A DNA stretch of 64,000 bases from Heliocidaris erythrogramma (GCA_025617745.1 CM046861.1:11018244-11082243), one strand, 5' to 3'. Counted from the stretch's first letter, positions 20,351 to 34,785 are shown. Translations and numbers: made by a program. The notes: a model not told the origin generated them from the letters alone.

Positions 20351-23300
20351 TGTACATATACTATTTACTCGGTGATGGTCAATAATTTGTAAATTTTTAT
20401 TCTATTCCCGTTTCTTAAAATACAGTCATTTTCAAACATTTTCAAATTTCGCATGTTTTTTTGAACCATTGAGAGTAGAATTGTGTCGGGAATAGCCTTT
20501 CATATGGCATGTATGATTTTTTTTGGAAGCCCATTAATGCTTGTCAACAAAAGCCACAGTGAAAATGGTAAAAAGGCGTATGTGACAGCGTTCAGCATTC
20601 GCACGCAAGCTAAATTTAACATAAAACCTCATTGGTCCCAAAAATCAAGCGAAATCTGAAAATGACTGTGTTTTAAGAAACGGGTATAGAATCAGAATTA
20701 CTTAACCAAATGCAATGATCTTGGTATAATTTTCTTCGGTAGAAGATGCTTTACCAAATGATGTAAAAAAAAATTTAAATTATATATTTTTGGAAGGCAA
20801 AGTACTGAAAGTGCGCTGTTCCGCTTTTTTGGGGACACCGGGTATTAACAAGAATCTTGGTATACATGTACTTGTAACAAGGTAATTTTCTGGTCCAAAG
20901 TCTTTGTTTTTTTAAATTTTATATATAAGGAGAGTCCTGATATAACAAGGTAATTTTAATGGTCCCAAGGACCTCGTTATAGTGAGTTTCAACTGTACTT
21001 TGTCTTTAATCATTTTTTTTTTTTAAATCAAAGAAAAAAAAAGAAATGGTGAAACCTATTCTACTGTATAACTGCCATTATGCCTTTGCCATTTGATATA
21101 TGGATTCATGTAATATAGGAATTGTCATATAAAAGTCTATATTTTTGTAAATGGTATGTCTCATCATGCAATCTTGTAATACATGTACATATATATCTGT
21201 AGTTTCTGAATTGTAGATAACATAAGGTTTTTTTTTCAGTATTATTCCTATTTACTGGACAAGTTCATAGTGTATAAAAAGCCATTTTTTGCAGTCCTGA
21301 ATCTTTCTTATAAGCAGAAGCAGAATAAACACTTTAATATTCAAGTATTGTATTTAATTTACACTTTTACTATATCAATTTTTGTGATTTAATCTGTTTC
21401 AAAATTTGATTTTGATCTCTCTAAATATGTAAGAAAAAGATACACAATAGCTAATTACAGACCAAATGGCCAATGGTCAAGGTTAAGAGTAATTTCTTGT
21501 GTCTTTTCATCAAGTTTGTATGCATGGAAAATGCTGATTGCTCATTTATTTTTTGATAACGGTTTGCTATATATTCCTATGCAAACTTCTAGCTGATCAT
21601 GTATTTTTCTTTAGATTGTTCAAAAGATGTGCATGAATAGAGAAAAAATTCCACCTGAATACCTGTGTGTTGTCATCTGCAGCAGGTGCAAGGTGGTTGA
21701 GAATTTGGAAGGGGTGTGGGGGGCGAAGAAAGTTTAAAGATGTTGTTCTGTTCGGGGTTCCATGTCGCTATACTAGTTAAACTCAAAGTATGAGATTCAA
21801 ATGTTAAATCAATAAAGCATTATAAGTTTAAATACACTTTAATAAACATTACCAGCGACTTTTGACTAGACATAGTCGACGCACCCATACACGCTCGCTT
21901 AAATTAGAGCCCGTGCGGAACCAAAGTCAGAGTTGGGTTCCATGCGAGGGGTTTTATTTCTTCCGTTATTTTCTTCATACTGCTTAACCGTTAACCCGTA
22001 GAAGGTCAGGTAGAGAGTGTTTTGTGGTTAGTTTTATACACTCTAGCTGTACACAAATTATTTTTTCAGGTGATTGGTACACTTTAATTTTAAATGGTCA
22101 AAGTAGGCTTAATGGTATACAAATGAAAACAATTACTACCCTAAAATCAAAATCCTGGATCCGTCTCAATATGATTGAATTCTGAACTGTTGCAGTAAAG
22201 AGCGTATCAAATATGTTACATGTATATGAACTCTGAATATATTATGAAAATAAAATAACACTAACTGTCATGATCAAACTATACTTATCGGGAAATATGT
22301 ATTACAACACATTGATTCATACTACAATGACTTTGGAAAGTTTAGCCACTCGGTATTTTTTTTTTACCATATTGGTTCTTTTCTTTTTATCCTCAAACAT
22401 GAAGAGATTTCTTATAATCAAATAAATGCAGTTCAAGTTACGTGTATATTTGATTATTACTAGTCACTGAGAATATACTTCACTAGTACGACCGACAGGT
22501 CTTGCCTAATGCCCAACCTCCACCATCTTCAACAGCTACCCCCCATAAGGAAAGCCCATCATAAGTTTCCCTCAGCCAAACGCTCTCCAGGACTTGAAGA
22601 CATGCAAGCTCAAGTAATTTCCCGGTTGCCCATCGGGTTTCGCTGCATGCAAGAATTTCATTGGTCACTCGGCCAAGTCGGTTGTGTGTGCGAACGATGG
22701 ACATTGAATCAGATGAAAGCATGTCTTTAAATCATTGGAAGACGATTTACAACATTCTTGTCAACCATTTTGCATACCGGTAATGAAAGGTGCTTTCTAG
22801 AAAGAACCGCAGGGTTTTTGTTTAACATGGTTCTTATTTTAATGGTTTGCTGATGTTTAAACATATAATTATTTCCTAAAGTCACTGAGGAATGGACATT
22901 ATCTTTTAAAGCTGAGAATAAATGTTTGTGTGGTCAAAAACAAATATGCAGCAATTTTATTCCAATAATGTAACATTTGGTGGAGATATGGTGGAGATAT
23001 GTTGCATCATTATTCACCCATAGACAACAAAAAGAACCATACAGTCACGGAATACTTTAGAAAGTCTAGTTTTTATTTCATTATTCATACATGTATATGT
23101 AAATATACAAACTATATTCATATATTTCACTTCAATGCAATTACTTCAGGAAAAGTATGAGAAATATCATGGACAAATCAAATTATGGATAGATAGAACA
23201 CATATCTGAAATTCTTCTTGGTAAATGTCAGTTGCAATGCCCCTCTTAATACAAATATGCAAAACACTTTATTCCGTTAGTACCATAATTTCAGTTCATC

Positions 23301-23534
23301 GATTTCAAATAATTTTGTTTTATTATGAAGTATATTTTGGGTAGCCTTCAAGGAAATCAATGTATTATTGAAAATTTCACATCATGCAGGGGAAAATGAC
23401 CTTTAAATATGGCAAAATATCTGGATATATCCCTGACTGCATCCCTAATATCCTAAAGCAAAATGAGAGCCTATGGAAAGGCAGACAGTATTTTACATGT
23501 GTTTCATGACTTTCCTCAGCCATCCAGTTGGCCC
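20351..23534. other. Intergenic region downstream of PRODH2-like gene
   Basis: AT-rich with no recognisable gene. AATAAA at 21324-21329 is a possible polyadenylation signal for the PRODH2-like mRNA but lies 2 kb past the stop. The ORF pair at 22483-22730 is the most codon-like stretch, but I recognise no family. Confidence 0.4.
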
Positions 23535-23764
23535 AATAGACAGTTTCTGTAATGTATTCAAATGTATGCGAATTTATGCACATTTCTTCTCTGAGCACCT
23601 AGTGACGAGCTATTCCATTAACCTGCTCTTTATCAATGAGCTTCAATGCTTGGAATCCAGTTTGCATACATTACTTGTTGCTATGTCCAGCAAGCCTCTG
23701 GCAAGAACCACCTTTGATTGAATAGTATGTATAACATTTGCATACATTACCAAAGCGGTCTATT
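23535..23764 (-). mobile_element. 230-bp MITE, AATAGACCGC family, copy 1
   Basis: Termini AATAGACAGTTTCTGTAATG and GTAATG..GGTCTATT (seen as CATTACCAAAGCGGTCTATT). It is the reverse complement of 45335-45575 over its length, with landmarks GCACCTAGTGACGAGCTATT and GGAATCCAGTTTGCATAC. The interior is related to the MITEs at 12368 and 23809. Confidence 0.8.
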
Positions 23765-23808
23765 CCACACATTTGCTTTTCAATTTGTTTTTCCTTTGCG
23801 ACATCACA

Positions 23809-24971
23809 ATAGACCTGTTTACTAATTTTATGCATACATGTACATCTTGAACAAAAGTTTCTCTTAAAGTAGAACACTGATGATTTTAAATATTGGCTTA
23901 ATACTTATTATTGCATAGATGGCATAAATTAAACAAGGTTATCCAAATTTAAAGCTTGGAAACATTTGAATTAATGATTATTATCAATTATAAAACGGTA
24001 AAATACAGCCCCCGATATAGCAGCTGAAAAGCTCCTTGAACGCTGCTGAGATGTGTGACGACACAAGAGGGGCGAGTCCTGTCTAAGCAGACGATGTCCC
24101 ATAACATTATACACATTTTTCAGTGCCTGTTTTGTCATCTCCTCTTCACTTATTTCTCTTACTTGACTAGCGTCAGTCTTAATGTTAGTCTGTTGCCTCA
24201 CTCTTAACTTCGTGTATGGTATTATTTTGATGAAAAATGCAGCGTTAAAAAAATAAACGAATCAGTCACTTGTAAACAAAATAAGACGCCATTGTATTTT
24301 CAGCTGCTTGCACCGCGGCATGTTCGGCGTTTCAAGAGGGAACGAATACCATCCAGCTATTATTCGCAGGGCTTTTCAATTTGAAAATGGGGTTTATTTC
24401 ATTGATCATTGACCCTTCTCCTGTGTATTTACAATCAAACGGTTTTAGTTATCAGAATCAGTTCACTTTCCCTTTTAGAATGGCGTGAAATAAGGTCATG
24501 TTTAAATGTACCAAACTCTTTATAATTTGATAAATAATTGCATTGCAATTACGTTCATTCATTATAGGACGTCGTCTGCTTAAGCAGGATCGATCCCTCG
24601 TATGACGACATCAAAACATCGCTATATTTCTGGCGAATCCTCGAATATTCCACATGCTGAGAAGAGCTTTTATTTATGTTGTTTTTATAATCATCATATA
24701 CGCAGTTGACATAAAACTTATACGATTGCCATCTGTAAGCTTCCCAATTTCTAGTGATACATTAATTGCCATATTTGTGATTTTCTTGAGTGTTCTACTT
24801 TAACAACTCAAAAACTTGCCAGAGGCTTGCCTGACATAGCAACAACTAATTTATGCAAAGTGGATTCATAGAGATGCTATTATGCATAGCAGATGCACTA
24901 AATAGTTGGTAGCCAAGGATTCTGGAGAGAAACATGCATAAATTTAAATACACTTAGTAAACAGGCCTATT
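23809..24971 (+). mobile_element. 227-bp MITE (same family as 12368) split by a 932-bp element
   Basis: Ends AATAGACCTGTTTACTAA and TTAGTAAACAGGCCTATT. Intact sequence would be 23809-23867 joined to 24804-24971. It differs from the 12368 copy by six extra bases at GCATAC (TACATGTA at about 23833). Confidence 0.8.
23868..24799. mobile_element. 932-bp long-inverted-repeat element in a TTAA target
   Basis: Flanked by TTAA (23864-23867 and 24800-24803). Ends AGTAGAACACT and AGTGTTCTACT are perfect inverted repeats. A second inverted pair (CATCGTCTGCTTAGACAGG against CGTCGTCTGCTTAAGCAGG) lies about 190-240 bp from each end at symmetric positions, so the arms are at least about 240 bp and diverged. 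No transposase. Confidence 0.8.
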
Positions 24972-25765
24972 GCGATGGTTAAAAAAAGTCACTTTCCTTA
25001 CCTTACGTCCACAGACCTATAGGCACAAATGCTCACAACAAATAACCATGGTTATTCATGAGAAATGCACTATTAGAGAGATTTGATTAAATACTTTGGA
25101 AAAGCTAACTGATTCAATATGATTTATAATAATTGTCTTATTAACCTAGAGTAGCCTCACATAATGCTGCTCTTCCTGAAGGTCCTGCGATTATAATTCA
25201 CCCCAGCATTGCCAGGTACCCATTTAATAAACCTGGGTTGAGAGGGATAAACAGGGGTAAAATACCTTGTCTAAGGATGTAAGGACCGATCAAGGATCGT
25301 TTTGTACGATAGTCAAAATAGCCTTCACCAGTATATCACAGTGCTCCTACAAAGAAAAATATCATCGATTTGGTTTTAGATCAACTAGATACAAGTACAT
25401 TAAAGGGAAAACATTATTTCCACCAACTGTTGTCCAACATGGCATAAAAGACTTTCAATGCTTGACAAATTCACTCAAGTACACCGTTACTCAAATACAA
25501 AGTGCACTGGTGTTACTTCATTATACCAGTACTTGGAAAAATATGGCCTTATTCTGACCACGCACCACGTCCTGACACAATATGGATACTGAAGGAAATG
25601 GCACACACCTGTGTACTAGAATTGGACATCGGTCAGTTACAGTAACACTCGAGCCATTCGTGTGAAAGGGGAAGGGAAGCTCCTTGCTTGTCAGGACACA
25701 ATAATATACCAATGTTTAAGGTACATTCAAAGGGAATAAAGAGACAAGGTAAAGACGCATAACAA

Positions 25766-26161
25766 TAGAGTACCGAAGTGATGACGTCACAAAAAGCTAT
25801 TTTTACATTTTGACATTTTTTATACCATATCTCAAAGGAACATGGTGAAAAACATCCAGATCCCAAATTTTATGGCAATTGGCTCATTGGGCCCCGAGAT
25901 ATGGCCGCATGAATACCTCCTTAGCCCCATTGAAGTCAGTGTTAAATTGGCCTGGTTCTAAACTGTTAAGAACCAGGCCAATTTACACTGACTTCAATGG
26001 GGCTAATTAGATATTCATATAGCCATACCTTGGGGCACCATGAACTGATTCATGTCAAATTTGATGTGTGAACGTTTTCCATCATGCTCTACCTAAATAT
26101 GGTCATAAAAATACTGAAATACAAAAATCAAAATTTGATGACGTCACACTTTGGTACTCTA
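25766..26161. mobile_element. 396-bp foldback element with TA flanks
   Basis: Ends TAGAGTACCGAAGTG and CACTTTGGTACTCTA. The centre is a strong palindrome (GGCCTGGTTCT and AGAACCAGGCC) around 25965, extended by CCATTGAAGTCAGTGT arms. A TA duplication and no coding region suggest a Tc1/mariner-type MITE. Confidence 0.75.
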
Positions 26162-26763
26162 TACCTGGAAATGCACATGATATGTCAGGGTGCATACAGA
26201 TGCTGAAAATCAGAATGATTTGATATAACAAAATTTAATCACGCCACGTACATGTGGGTCCCAAGGTTGCTGCTACAAATGTATATTTTCAATTGAAAAA
26301 CATAAATGATTCTGCCCAATACTCCTACTGATTTACATGTATTACATGTACAAACTGCAAAATTTACATAATACATGTGTATATAAATCCACACACACAC
26401 AAATAAAAAGAGTGCAAAAGTTATATTATTTTGAAGCACAAGGCAAGTGTACTAAAGTATTAAACAGAGCAGCAGCATAAACACATGCAATAGAAGTAAC
26501 AAAAATATACGAGATTTAATAATATTTAATGAACGAATAAACAAAAACAAATCATTTCTTCACATTTCAATTATTTATGCATGTTTATCATTATATTAAG
26601 TCGGTGACGAATTGGATAAATGATTCTATCTTCAGACGTCTGCATTATACCAATGTTCCGGACCAACTGAGAGGAGAGAGGAAAACTGATAGACGAAAAG
26701 AGAGGAGAAATGAAGAGGGTAAAATCTGAAAGGGAGAGAAGTGAGAGCGAAATAGTGAGCGCG

Positions 26764-26768
<5 letters not shown>

Positions 26769-26803
<35 letters not shown>
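26769..26803 (+). repeat. (GA)n microsatellite
   Basis: Uninterrupted GA dinucleotides, one of several (GA/CT)n tracts; others are at 18135-18160, 18675-18705, 34620-34690 and 47510-47592. Confidence 0.9.
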
Positions 26804-26807
<4 letters not shown>

Positions 26808-28761
26808 TCAGTAACACTGCTCTTTAAATAATGAAAATACCAATTTCAATAAGACTTTTAAAAAAATTCAGAATGAAAAAAAAGATTGTCAATAACTAGA
26901 GTCAATGCCTACAAAATGATGAAACGCAGAAAAAAAACCAAATACTGATGCTCCACTGCAGTTTTGGCTATTACTTTGAAACAAAAAAAAAATCTATATA
27001 GAATTCATAAGAATAACGTATACCTCACAAAAATAAAACATAGTTATAGACGAATAATATAATAATATGCATGTATATGAACTGTAAATTACATGTACAT
27101 GTACATTGTGAAAATAAAGAAAATAGCACCTTTTGTACATATGGGTATAGCAATAGGCACTCAAAACAATTTCTTGCTCAGAACACACACACAAAATGAA
27201 ACACTACATGTATTCTTTCAGAAAAAAAAAATTGGCAAAAAAGAGAGATTTGTCTTGTTCCGAAATAATACTTATTCCACTACTACAACTTGACCGTTTT
27301 CCATTCAAATTAAAACCTACAAATACACAATTATAACAATGTAAAGCTATGGTTCAAGTACATGACAAATCTGTTCGACCTATACACAATATAGCACCAT
27401 CATACAAGGTCATCATGAAACCTACGGTATAAAAACAGCACGTAGCTGACAGAGCCATAACAGAGAGATAAAGTTGTTCAACTCCTTGATCTTTCTATAA
27501 AACTGACCAATCAAAATCGTGCATTTGGATTGTGACGTTAAAGGTCTAGCATGTCCTACACTTGAATAAAAGCATGATCAGATTGATGCACGCAAGTATC
27601 TGACTGTATAGACTTAACTTTCAAACACATGCACACACGCCAAAATATAAGTGGTAAAGAGCTGTTGTAGTACAAAAAGCTACACATTCATGCAAAAAAA
27701 AAAAAATATATATATGTTAAGATTTCATGTATTCGCTAAAAAAACATCAAAAGAAAACTGCTAAAAGCATCTTTAATGCATTGTGGCCAATTTTATTATT
27801 AGACTCAAATTTCGACGTTAGAATTCAATTTATTTCATCAGGGGGGTGTTTCATAAAGCTGTTCGTATGATTTTACAAATGACTTAAATACGACAAGCCA
27901 AATGGGATGCTCAATCATTTTTAACTGCATCCATTAAAGTTGAACAGTCTGCAGATGTTGATTAACATTTTTCATTATAAGAAAATTTTTTAATGCAAAG
28001 TATATTTTTTGCCATAATTTAATTGATGTTATTGGAAATACAGCCATACTTTGTTAAAACATCAGGAAAAACTTTGGGCATCCTTTCTGGCACTTCATAT
28101 TCAAGTCGTTCGTAAAGTCAGGGTGGCTAATGCAAATGTAGATCAATTTCTTTCAAAAGGATGGAAGTGGTGCAGTTAGGACTCAACAGTGAAACATTTC
28201 ATCCACAGTCTGAAGGCTTCTCTACTAGACTACAATGCCTCTTGACCACTCAATATAGCAATAACAGATGATAATGAATTCAAGGTTAGACATTACAATA
28301 AGAGGATGTAGGAAACAAAGAGAAAAATAATGATAAAGAACAAACTTGATATGCAGGATTATAGTTGGAATGATGGAAGTACGCTATAAGCAATAAAGTT
28401 ATAATCATATAGATATAAGCACAGATCAATATCAAACAAAAGTTATTTCCCTTCTCGAATCAATACTCAAGCAATGGTCATGATAATAATATCTCATGGC
28501 AATTATGATAATGATAATAATGATGACGATGATGATGATAATGATGACGATGATAATGATGACGATGATAATATCGTACCAATGTTGGTAATCCTGTTTT
28601 ATTCCACCACTCTCACAGCAACTACAGTTGGTCATTATCTTTCACGCTACAATCAAAGGAGAGTGAAATTAAAAGAACATTTATAGCAAACAATCTTCCA
28701 TTAAAAAAGTCCTGAAACTGTTCCTACTGAATGGATCAAGAGAACTATCAATCAATTGCCC

Positions 28762-29069
28762 TTAAAGTGGCATCATACTGGTAAAACTTGAACAGCGCCA
28801 TCTTACAGGGACTGTTAAATTGAGATTATAATTTGAAAATTAATTGCATTTTATTATGAATTGTGACAAACAGCTTTTTCGGATAATAGGCACATTTTAT
28901 ATTTCAAACTATTATTTTTAACTTGGCAAATGTGGAAACTGCCTGCTGATACTTTCTAAGCTTCTACAAACTAGAATGAGGCGTGATGGGAAAATGAGAG
29001 GCACAGACACTTTTCAAATCCTGTTAAAAGATGGCGCTATTTAGGAGCTTCAGTTTACTGTCACTTTAA
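28762..29069 (+). mobile_element. 308-bp TTAA-flanked MITE, copy 1
   Basis: Starts TTAAAGTGGCATCATACTGG, ends TTTACTGTCACTTTAA. It aligns along its length with 50091-50401 (CACAGACACTTTTCAAATCC, AAGATGGCGCTATT). Non-coding. Confidence 0.85.
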
Positions 29070-29298
29070 TACTTGACAACCTTGAGAGAGGTAGTGATGT
29101 CACTAGTACATGTATAAAACTGGTATATACTTAAGTAGTCTTTCATTTGTGTGACTGAATATGGTATTACAGGGTGTATTATCATCATTTAAGTACTTGG
29201 TATCACCAGTGGCTGGTGGGGGGGGGGGGGGGGGGGGGGAGGGAATCACCACACCAGGGTCCCAAAACTCTTTTACGAAAAGTGCAATGGGTTCTTAA

Positions 29299-29370
29299 CC
29301 CACTGGCTACTGAAAGCTCTTATTCCCTTACTCTTCATACAGGTATCACTTGGTTCCCATAGGCTATGGG
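29299..29370 (+). mobile_element. 72-bp piggyBac-like MITE, copy 2
   Basis: CCCACTGGCTACTG to CTATGGG, flanked by TTAA at 29295-29298 and 29371-29374. Same length as copies at 15209 and 47187. Confidence 0.8.
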
Positions 29371-29512
29371 TTAACATGAATAGGTGGGGACTCTCCTCCA
29401 CACGGGGCCTCAATGTAACATCGGAGGGGTGAGGTGTTTTCCACTTTAACCCAGCCTGTGTCTATGGAAACAGGACAGGTGCATGTTAACACACAGTGGA
29501 GGCCTCAGTCAT

Positions 29513-29587
29513 ACGCCTGGGTTGGGTTCGAACCCATGATCTTTTTTTTCGATGGCAGACGCTCTACCGAAAATGGAAGCCAACCCA
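29513..29587 (-). pseudogene. tRNA-like sequence, probably a SINE head
   Basis: Read on the minus strand: TGGGTT/AACCCA ends can pair, an A-box-like GGTAGAGCG, and a perfect B box in GGGTTCGAACCC. The anticodon arm is disrupted by an A run, so it is not a functional tRNA. Confidence 0.5.
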
Positions 29588-30559
29588 GCATCTTACACAT
29601 ACACTATATATGTAGTGTACAGACAGATTTATCACTTTTTCAAATACTTGTCTGACATATATTCTCACCTTATCATTAATGAGAATTAAAATGAAAGCTC
29701 ATTTGCAGCATAGTCATGTGGTTCTATATTCTATTATAGATCAAACTTAAATGCAGCAATTTGGGTGGTCCAATATGGCGCCAAAACTCGATTGCACCCG
29801 CTGTGAATCAAAGAATGGAAATTATATGCTAGAAAAAAAAAACCTGAAAAAAAAGAAAACCCCACATGATTCTGCATTTTTATATTTATGTTCCACAATA
29901 TTTTGTACAATAACTTCACCATTCTAATGTACCCACTGGTGTCCCCCCACTTTCTGTTCTGGATTGTCGTTGGCTTATTTCAAATGCAAAGAATATCTGC
30001 ATTATTCATTCCTCTATGATTATGGGGCGTACAAGATGTAATCAGCTGGACCATATTCAATGTATATACATTATGATATAACAACACAGGGCAAAATATC
30101 TCCCTCCCCCCCCTTCCCCCAAGTTTGCAGGCACGAATGCTTGTCAGTCATAATGCTTGACTCGGGGTCTGAACAAGTAAGACTAGTCTGGACCCCATAC
30201 ATAGACCCTGAACTTTGGTTGCTCCTGGTTAATTATTCAGAGACTGACGAAAGAAGGCTGGGTTCAAGGCTTTATGAATTTTTGTCAAGTGTAAACAGTC
30301 TATGCCATTAGACTGACAGTACCCCCCACCCCCCCCCCCCTACTCCCCACCCCTCCCCTCCCCTAAAAAAAAAATCCACTACAAAAATATGTTTTAAAAA
30401 ACAAACATTTTATAAACACTCTCTACAAATACAACTGGTTCCACTGGCATGGGGTTTAGTAAACATACTTCAATAACAAACACACAACTTTATCAAGAAT
30501 ATATATATATATTAATCTTTCTGGTACTTTGTATGTAATATCTACTACATTCAGGTTTC

Positions 30560-30673
30560 CTACGATGAAGTTGAGATGTTGTTTTGTTCTCCGATGACTT
30601 CATCACCCTGCTCTTGGCATTCTTCGCGATGTGATAATACTGTCAGTGTCCTGTTCCACTCCGTCTCTGGAAC
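30560..30673 (-). CDS. CASTOR1: CASTOR exon 9 and stop (residues 305-341)
   Basis: Starts VPETEWNRTLTVL after acceptor AG at 30675-30674. The tail runs about 12 residues longer than human CASTOR1 and is acidic and polar, ending TSS then TAG. Confidence 0.88.
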   Translation of the reverse strand, partial: VPETEWNRTLTVLSHREECQEQGDEVIGEQNNISTSS

Positions 30674-33219
30674 CTATAGATAGAAGAAAACCAACATTAT
30701 ATAAAGATTACTGGATGAAAAACAGCACACATTACAAAAAAGTAAAAATTTGGGTTGTGAGGGGAGGGGGATACATTTTGGGATTTCGATCTCCCCCACA
30801 CTTGTGATGGGTTATTACATGTATATATCAATGTCTTCATAGCTATTATCATGTTTGACCTAATCACATTCAAAAATATTCTGCATCGCTGATAAGTTTG
30901 CAGTACTTTACATATTCAATTTCAGTCACTTTTCAGTAACATTTCATTTCTTTCTCAAGCTTTTTATATCACAACATGTACCGACTGCAATGCAATGCGT
31001 TATTCATGTTTACAGGCCACATTCTGGATATACATATACATGTACATGTACCATCCCTTTTATTAAATAACATATTAATTTTTTAACTTCCACAAAAGTC
31101 AAAACACACAAAATTTGATGTTTATAACTAAACACATGTTATGCTGATGGAACTGCAATTTACATTAGAGAGAGAGAGAGAAGAGTATTCTACGAAATGT
31201 GCTGATCACTCACACGATCCTCAAAGTGAATCCGAATTGAAACTTACCAGAGTGTGATCCGTAAGAAATGTACTAAGGTAGAAGATGGGGATGTTTTCAC
31301 TGGCAAGTGGTTCAGCTATCTGTGCGACTATACCACACTCCTCTGGATAAAAAAAAATAATAGAGTAATAGTAAGTAAATAATTACCGTTGCTGAAGGTG
31401 ATGGAACAAACTATCACTTCCGAAGCGATCTGGATGTAGGTATCTTTCCGAAGCGAAGCTGAGGAAAGATAGCGTTATACATTCAGATCGCCGAGGAAGT
31501 GATAGTGCGTCACATCGCCTGAAATCAAAATGTGATTATTTGCTTTATATTCCACATCTGAAACATTTAACTGGTACGAGAAAGACAATTATTGTCTACT
31601 TCTCAAAAAAGACATTTATGATTTAGGCCCGAATAAATTCACAAAAACCACCATAAACCGTACCCCTACCCAGGTGCGCACAATTGTTTTATCATTTTAA
31701 GCGCGCGATTGGGCAATGCGCGCTTATTTTAGTACGCCTATGGAGCTATTCGTAAAGGTCACAAACTTTTCATTTTGACTATTCGTAGAGATCACGCACT
31801 TTTCAATTGACTATTCGTAGAGGTCACACACTTTAATTTTGTGCGTACCAAAAATATTTATAAAACATTGTGACTCTGTAATGGACTGAAGAGATCAGCG
31901 AAACACATTAGTACTATTCCGTCAAGGTCGCAAACTTTTCTTCTCGGGTCGATAGATATGGGGAAAACTATGTTTTATCACGTGATTACCTTTTGACTAA
32001 TCTAACGGCAATATTCTTAGTATGTGGAATATAATAAAGAATGATCATTTGTTCGTGCGGTTGCCAAAGTTTTGTCAAGATCAGTCATATGGGAATGCTG
32101 GTTGATAACCAGTCTACCGTGTCATCATCGACCAGGGGGAACCTGGTGGATGTTGCAACTGGACTATGTACATGTACATGGTTGATGGTCTGAGTTTTGC
32201 TGTAGATGCAGTAAAGAGTGATAAGGTATATTGGACAAATTTAGATTAGCAAAATTTATGACTTACAGAAAGAAGTAAAGTCAACCCTGCTTTAGTGACC
32301 ACCAGTATAAGAAAGACATCTAATTATTTTAAGTCCCATTTTTTTTCTTTTTTGTTTGTTTGTTGTTGTTGTTGTTTTTTTTGGGGTGGGGGGGGGGGGG
32401 GGTTGTTTGTTTGTTTTTTTTGTGTTTTTTTGTGTTTTTGTTTTTTGTTGTTGTTTTTGTTGTTTGTTTGTTTGTTGTTTTTTTTGGGGGGGGGGATCTT
32501 TCAATAGTATTTCTCATTGAAATATGTATCAAAGGAACCTTATACATTGTACAAAGACTAGCTGCCTATAAAGAACACATTTTCTCACATTTGAACAGTC
32601 TTTATACACAGGCTTTTAACAAAAATTCCTTTTATAATAATAAGGATGACTCTGGTAGAATATACAGCCAAATGGAAGAAATGAATTAACTAAAACTAAG
32701 GAAAATGACTGCATGCGTCAAATTCTTATTCTATTCTACAGAGAGTACATTTCCCTCCGTTTGTTCTTGTTATTCATTCAGCAGTCCATTACATATTTGA
32801 TTAATTTTGCACTAAAGCAAAAAGAATGATAGACAATACCTTGCCTCGGGAGATAACCATCATCAAACATTAATAACTTTCTGCAATATCCCAAATGTGA
32901 TTTAGGTCAAGGGTACCGATCATTGAAAGTGGAAGATAATATGATTACTACCCTACCTTGTCCCTACACCAACATGCAGATAGAAACTACCATGACTACG
33001 GATGGATAATATCCTCTGGACATTGTCATTCAGAAAAAAAATTGTCAACATACTTATTTCAATGTTTTCCTAATAAAAATCACTTATATGAAATGAATAC
33101 ACATGTACATTCAGTGTGGTGAAAAATTAAAAATAATTGTAAATTTGGGTAGAAATATAAAAGTGATTTTGAACTTTTAATCATTGCCAAATTGATGATT
33201 TTACTGCTTATTCTTATAC

Positions 33220-33250
<31 letters not shown>

Positions 33251-34641
33251 GGTATATGTGTCAGGACTCTGTATACCGAAAAATATTGAGCTAAACCATG
33301 GAATTTGGTCAACAGTCAGGAAAGGTTAAGGGTCACTTACCGAATCCTAGATTCTGGACACCAGTGTTTACCATTCTCCATCTTTCTTTGGCAGAGTCAA
33401 CACATATACAGTTATCTGGAAACCTGCAAGAATCATCAAAAAAGAAGTAGAAGAAATAAAATGATTTTGATAAAAAAGGAAGCCAGATAATTAAAGGGCT
33501 CCAACGCTAGATACTGAATAAACAAAAACAAAAACATGTTACTAATGGACACCAAATTCTAGTTATATCTCAGCTATAACCAAGCATCCAATTCTAGTGC
33601 TGATCATATTCAATCAATTCAAAGTAGCCACATGTGTATCATTTACATGTACTTCGCCAAGGTTACAAAATGATAAAAATAGGTCATTGCATGTTTGAGT
33701 ATATTAAAATGCCATTCACTTGGTAATATGTTGGATGTGTCAAGTTATGAAAACACTTCTGTTATTCACGCAGAGTCAGATTTTCTTCGTAATAAGGAGA
33801 CATCCATCAATTCAGCAAAGTAATGTTGAAACAATGGGTTATTCCAGGAAATTTAGCCAAACAATGGCTAAGGGTGTTGAATAACTATTCGTAGCCTTGT
33901 TAATTTCCTCTCCCATCATTTCATTTCCTCCCTTCTTCTGCTTACATTACTTTCAGATGTTCTGCTCTCTGTAGTACAGCATTACAGGTTTTTATTAATT
34001 TTTTTCATGGGGCAGTTTACATCTTTTATAATGGCTAACAAGCACTGGATAGACATGCATGTGATAAGCTTTTACAAGAAATACTTACAGAAGTTAAGTT
34101 ATCACATTATCATTGATTTTAATATCTAACATCTTTAATTCTTAATTATATTTTCAACGATCCCTTGGCTTTAATTTCATGCACAAGGAAAGGAAGCTTA
34201 TCAAATTCTATTGCAAAGAGTATTATTAAAATAACAAACAAACAAACAACAAACAAATGCTGATTTCATGACCATAGTGCTTAAAAAAAATGATATCTTC
34301 ATAATAAATGAAGAGAAAAGTCTTTCATTTTGGTGTTCAATCCCTCAAATTTATCATAGAAAATCTTCTGTTCACACTCAAATGTAAGTACATGTAGCAT
34401 GGAACATATTAATATCATTCTCCATATGGTGTAGAAATATGATGAATGATATACTCACCTATCTAATAAATCTACATCTAGTACCAATGATATCCTATCA
34501 TCTATCAGAGAATAAGAAACAAACTGCTCCTTCTGGCTCGATGTCTCTGTCTCTATGATATCACTGGGGGAAAAAATAATATGGAGAGGGGTGTAAGTTA
34601 TGGATCAAAAAGGGAGAAGGGAGAGAGAGAGAGAGAGAGAC

Positions 34642-34694
<53 letters not shown>

Positions 34695-34785
34695 CAGACA
34701 GACAGACAGCAGAGTGTGTGCCAGATAAGAGCAAGAGTGAGGGAAAAAGAGAAGCCAAGAAAGTGAGAAAGAGAGAAAGAGAGAA

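Noticed and set aside
22483..22730. Overlapping ORFs that look less repetitive than their surroundings
   Set aside because: Both strands are open over the same 240 bp and no splice context or recognised domain is present.
29513..29587. Functional tRNA gene
   Set aside because: The anticodon arm is replaced by an A-rich run; only the A/B boxes and acceptor-like ends survive.
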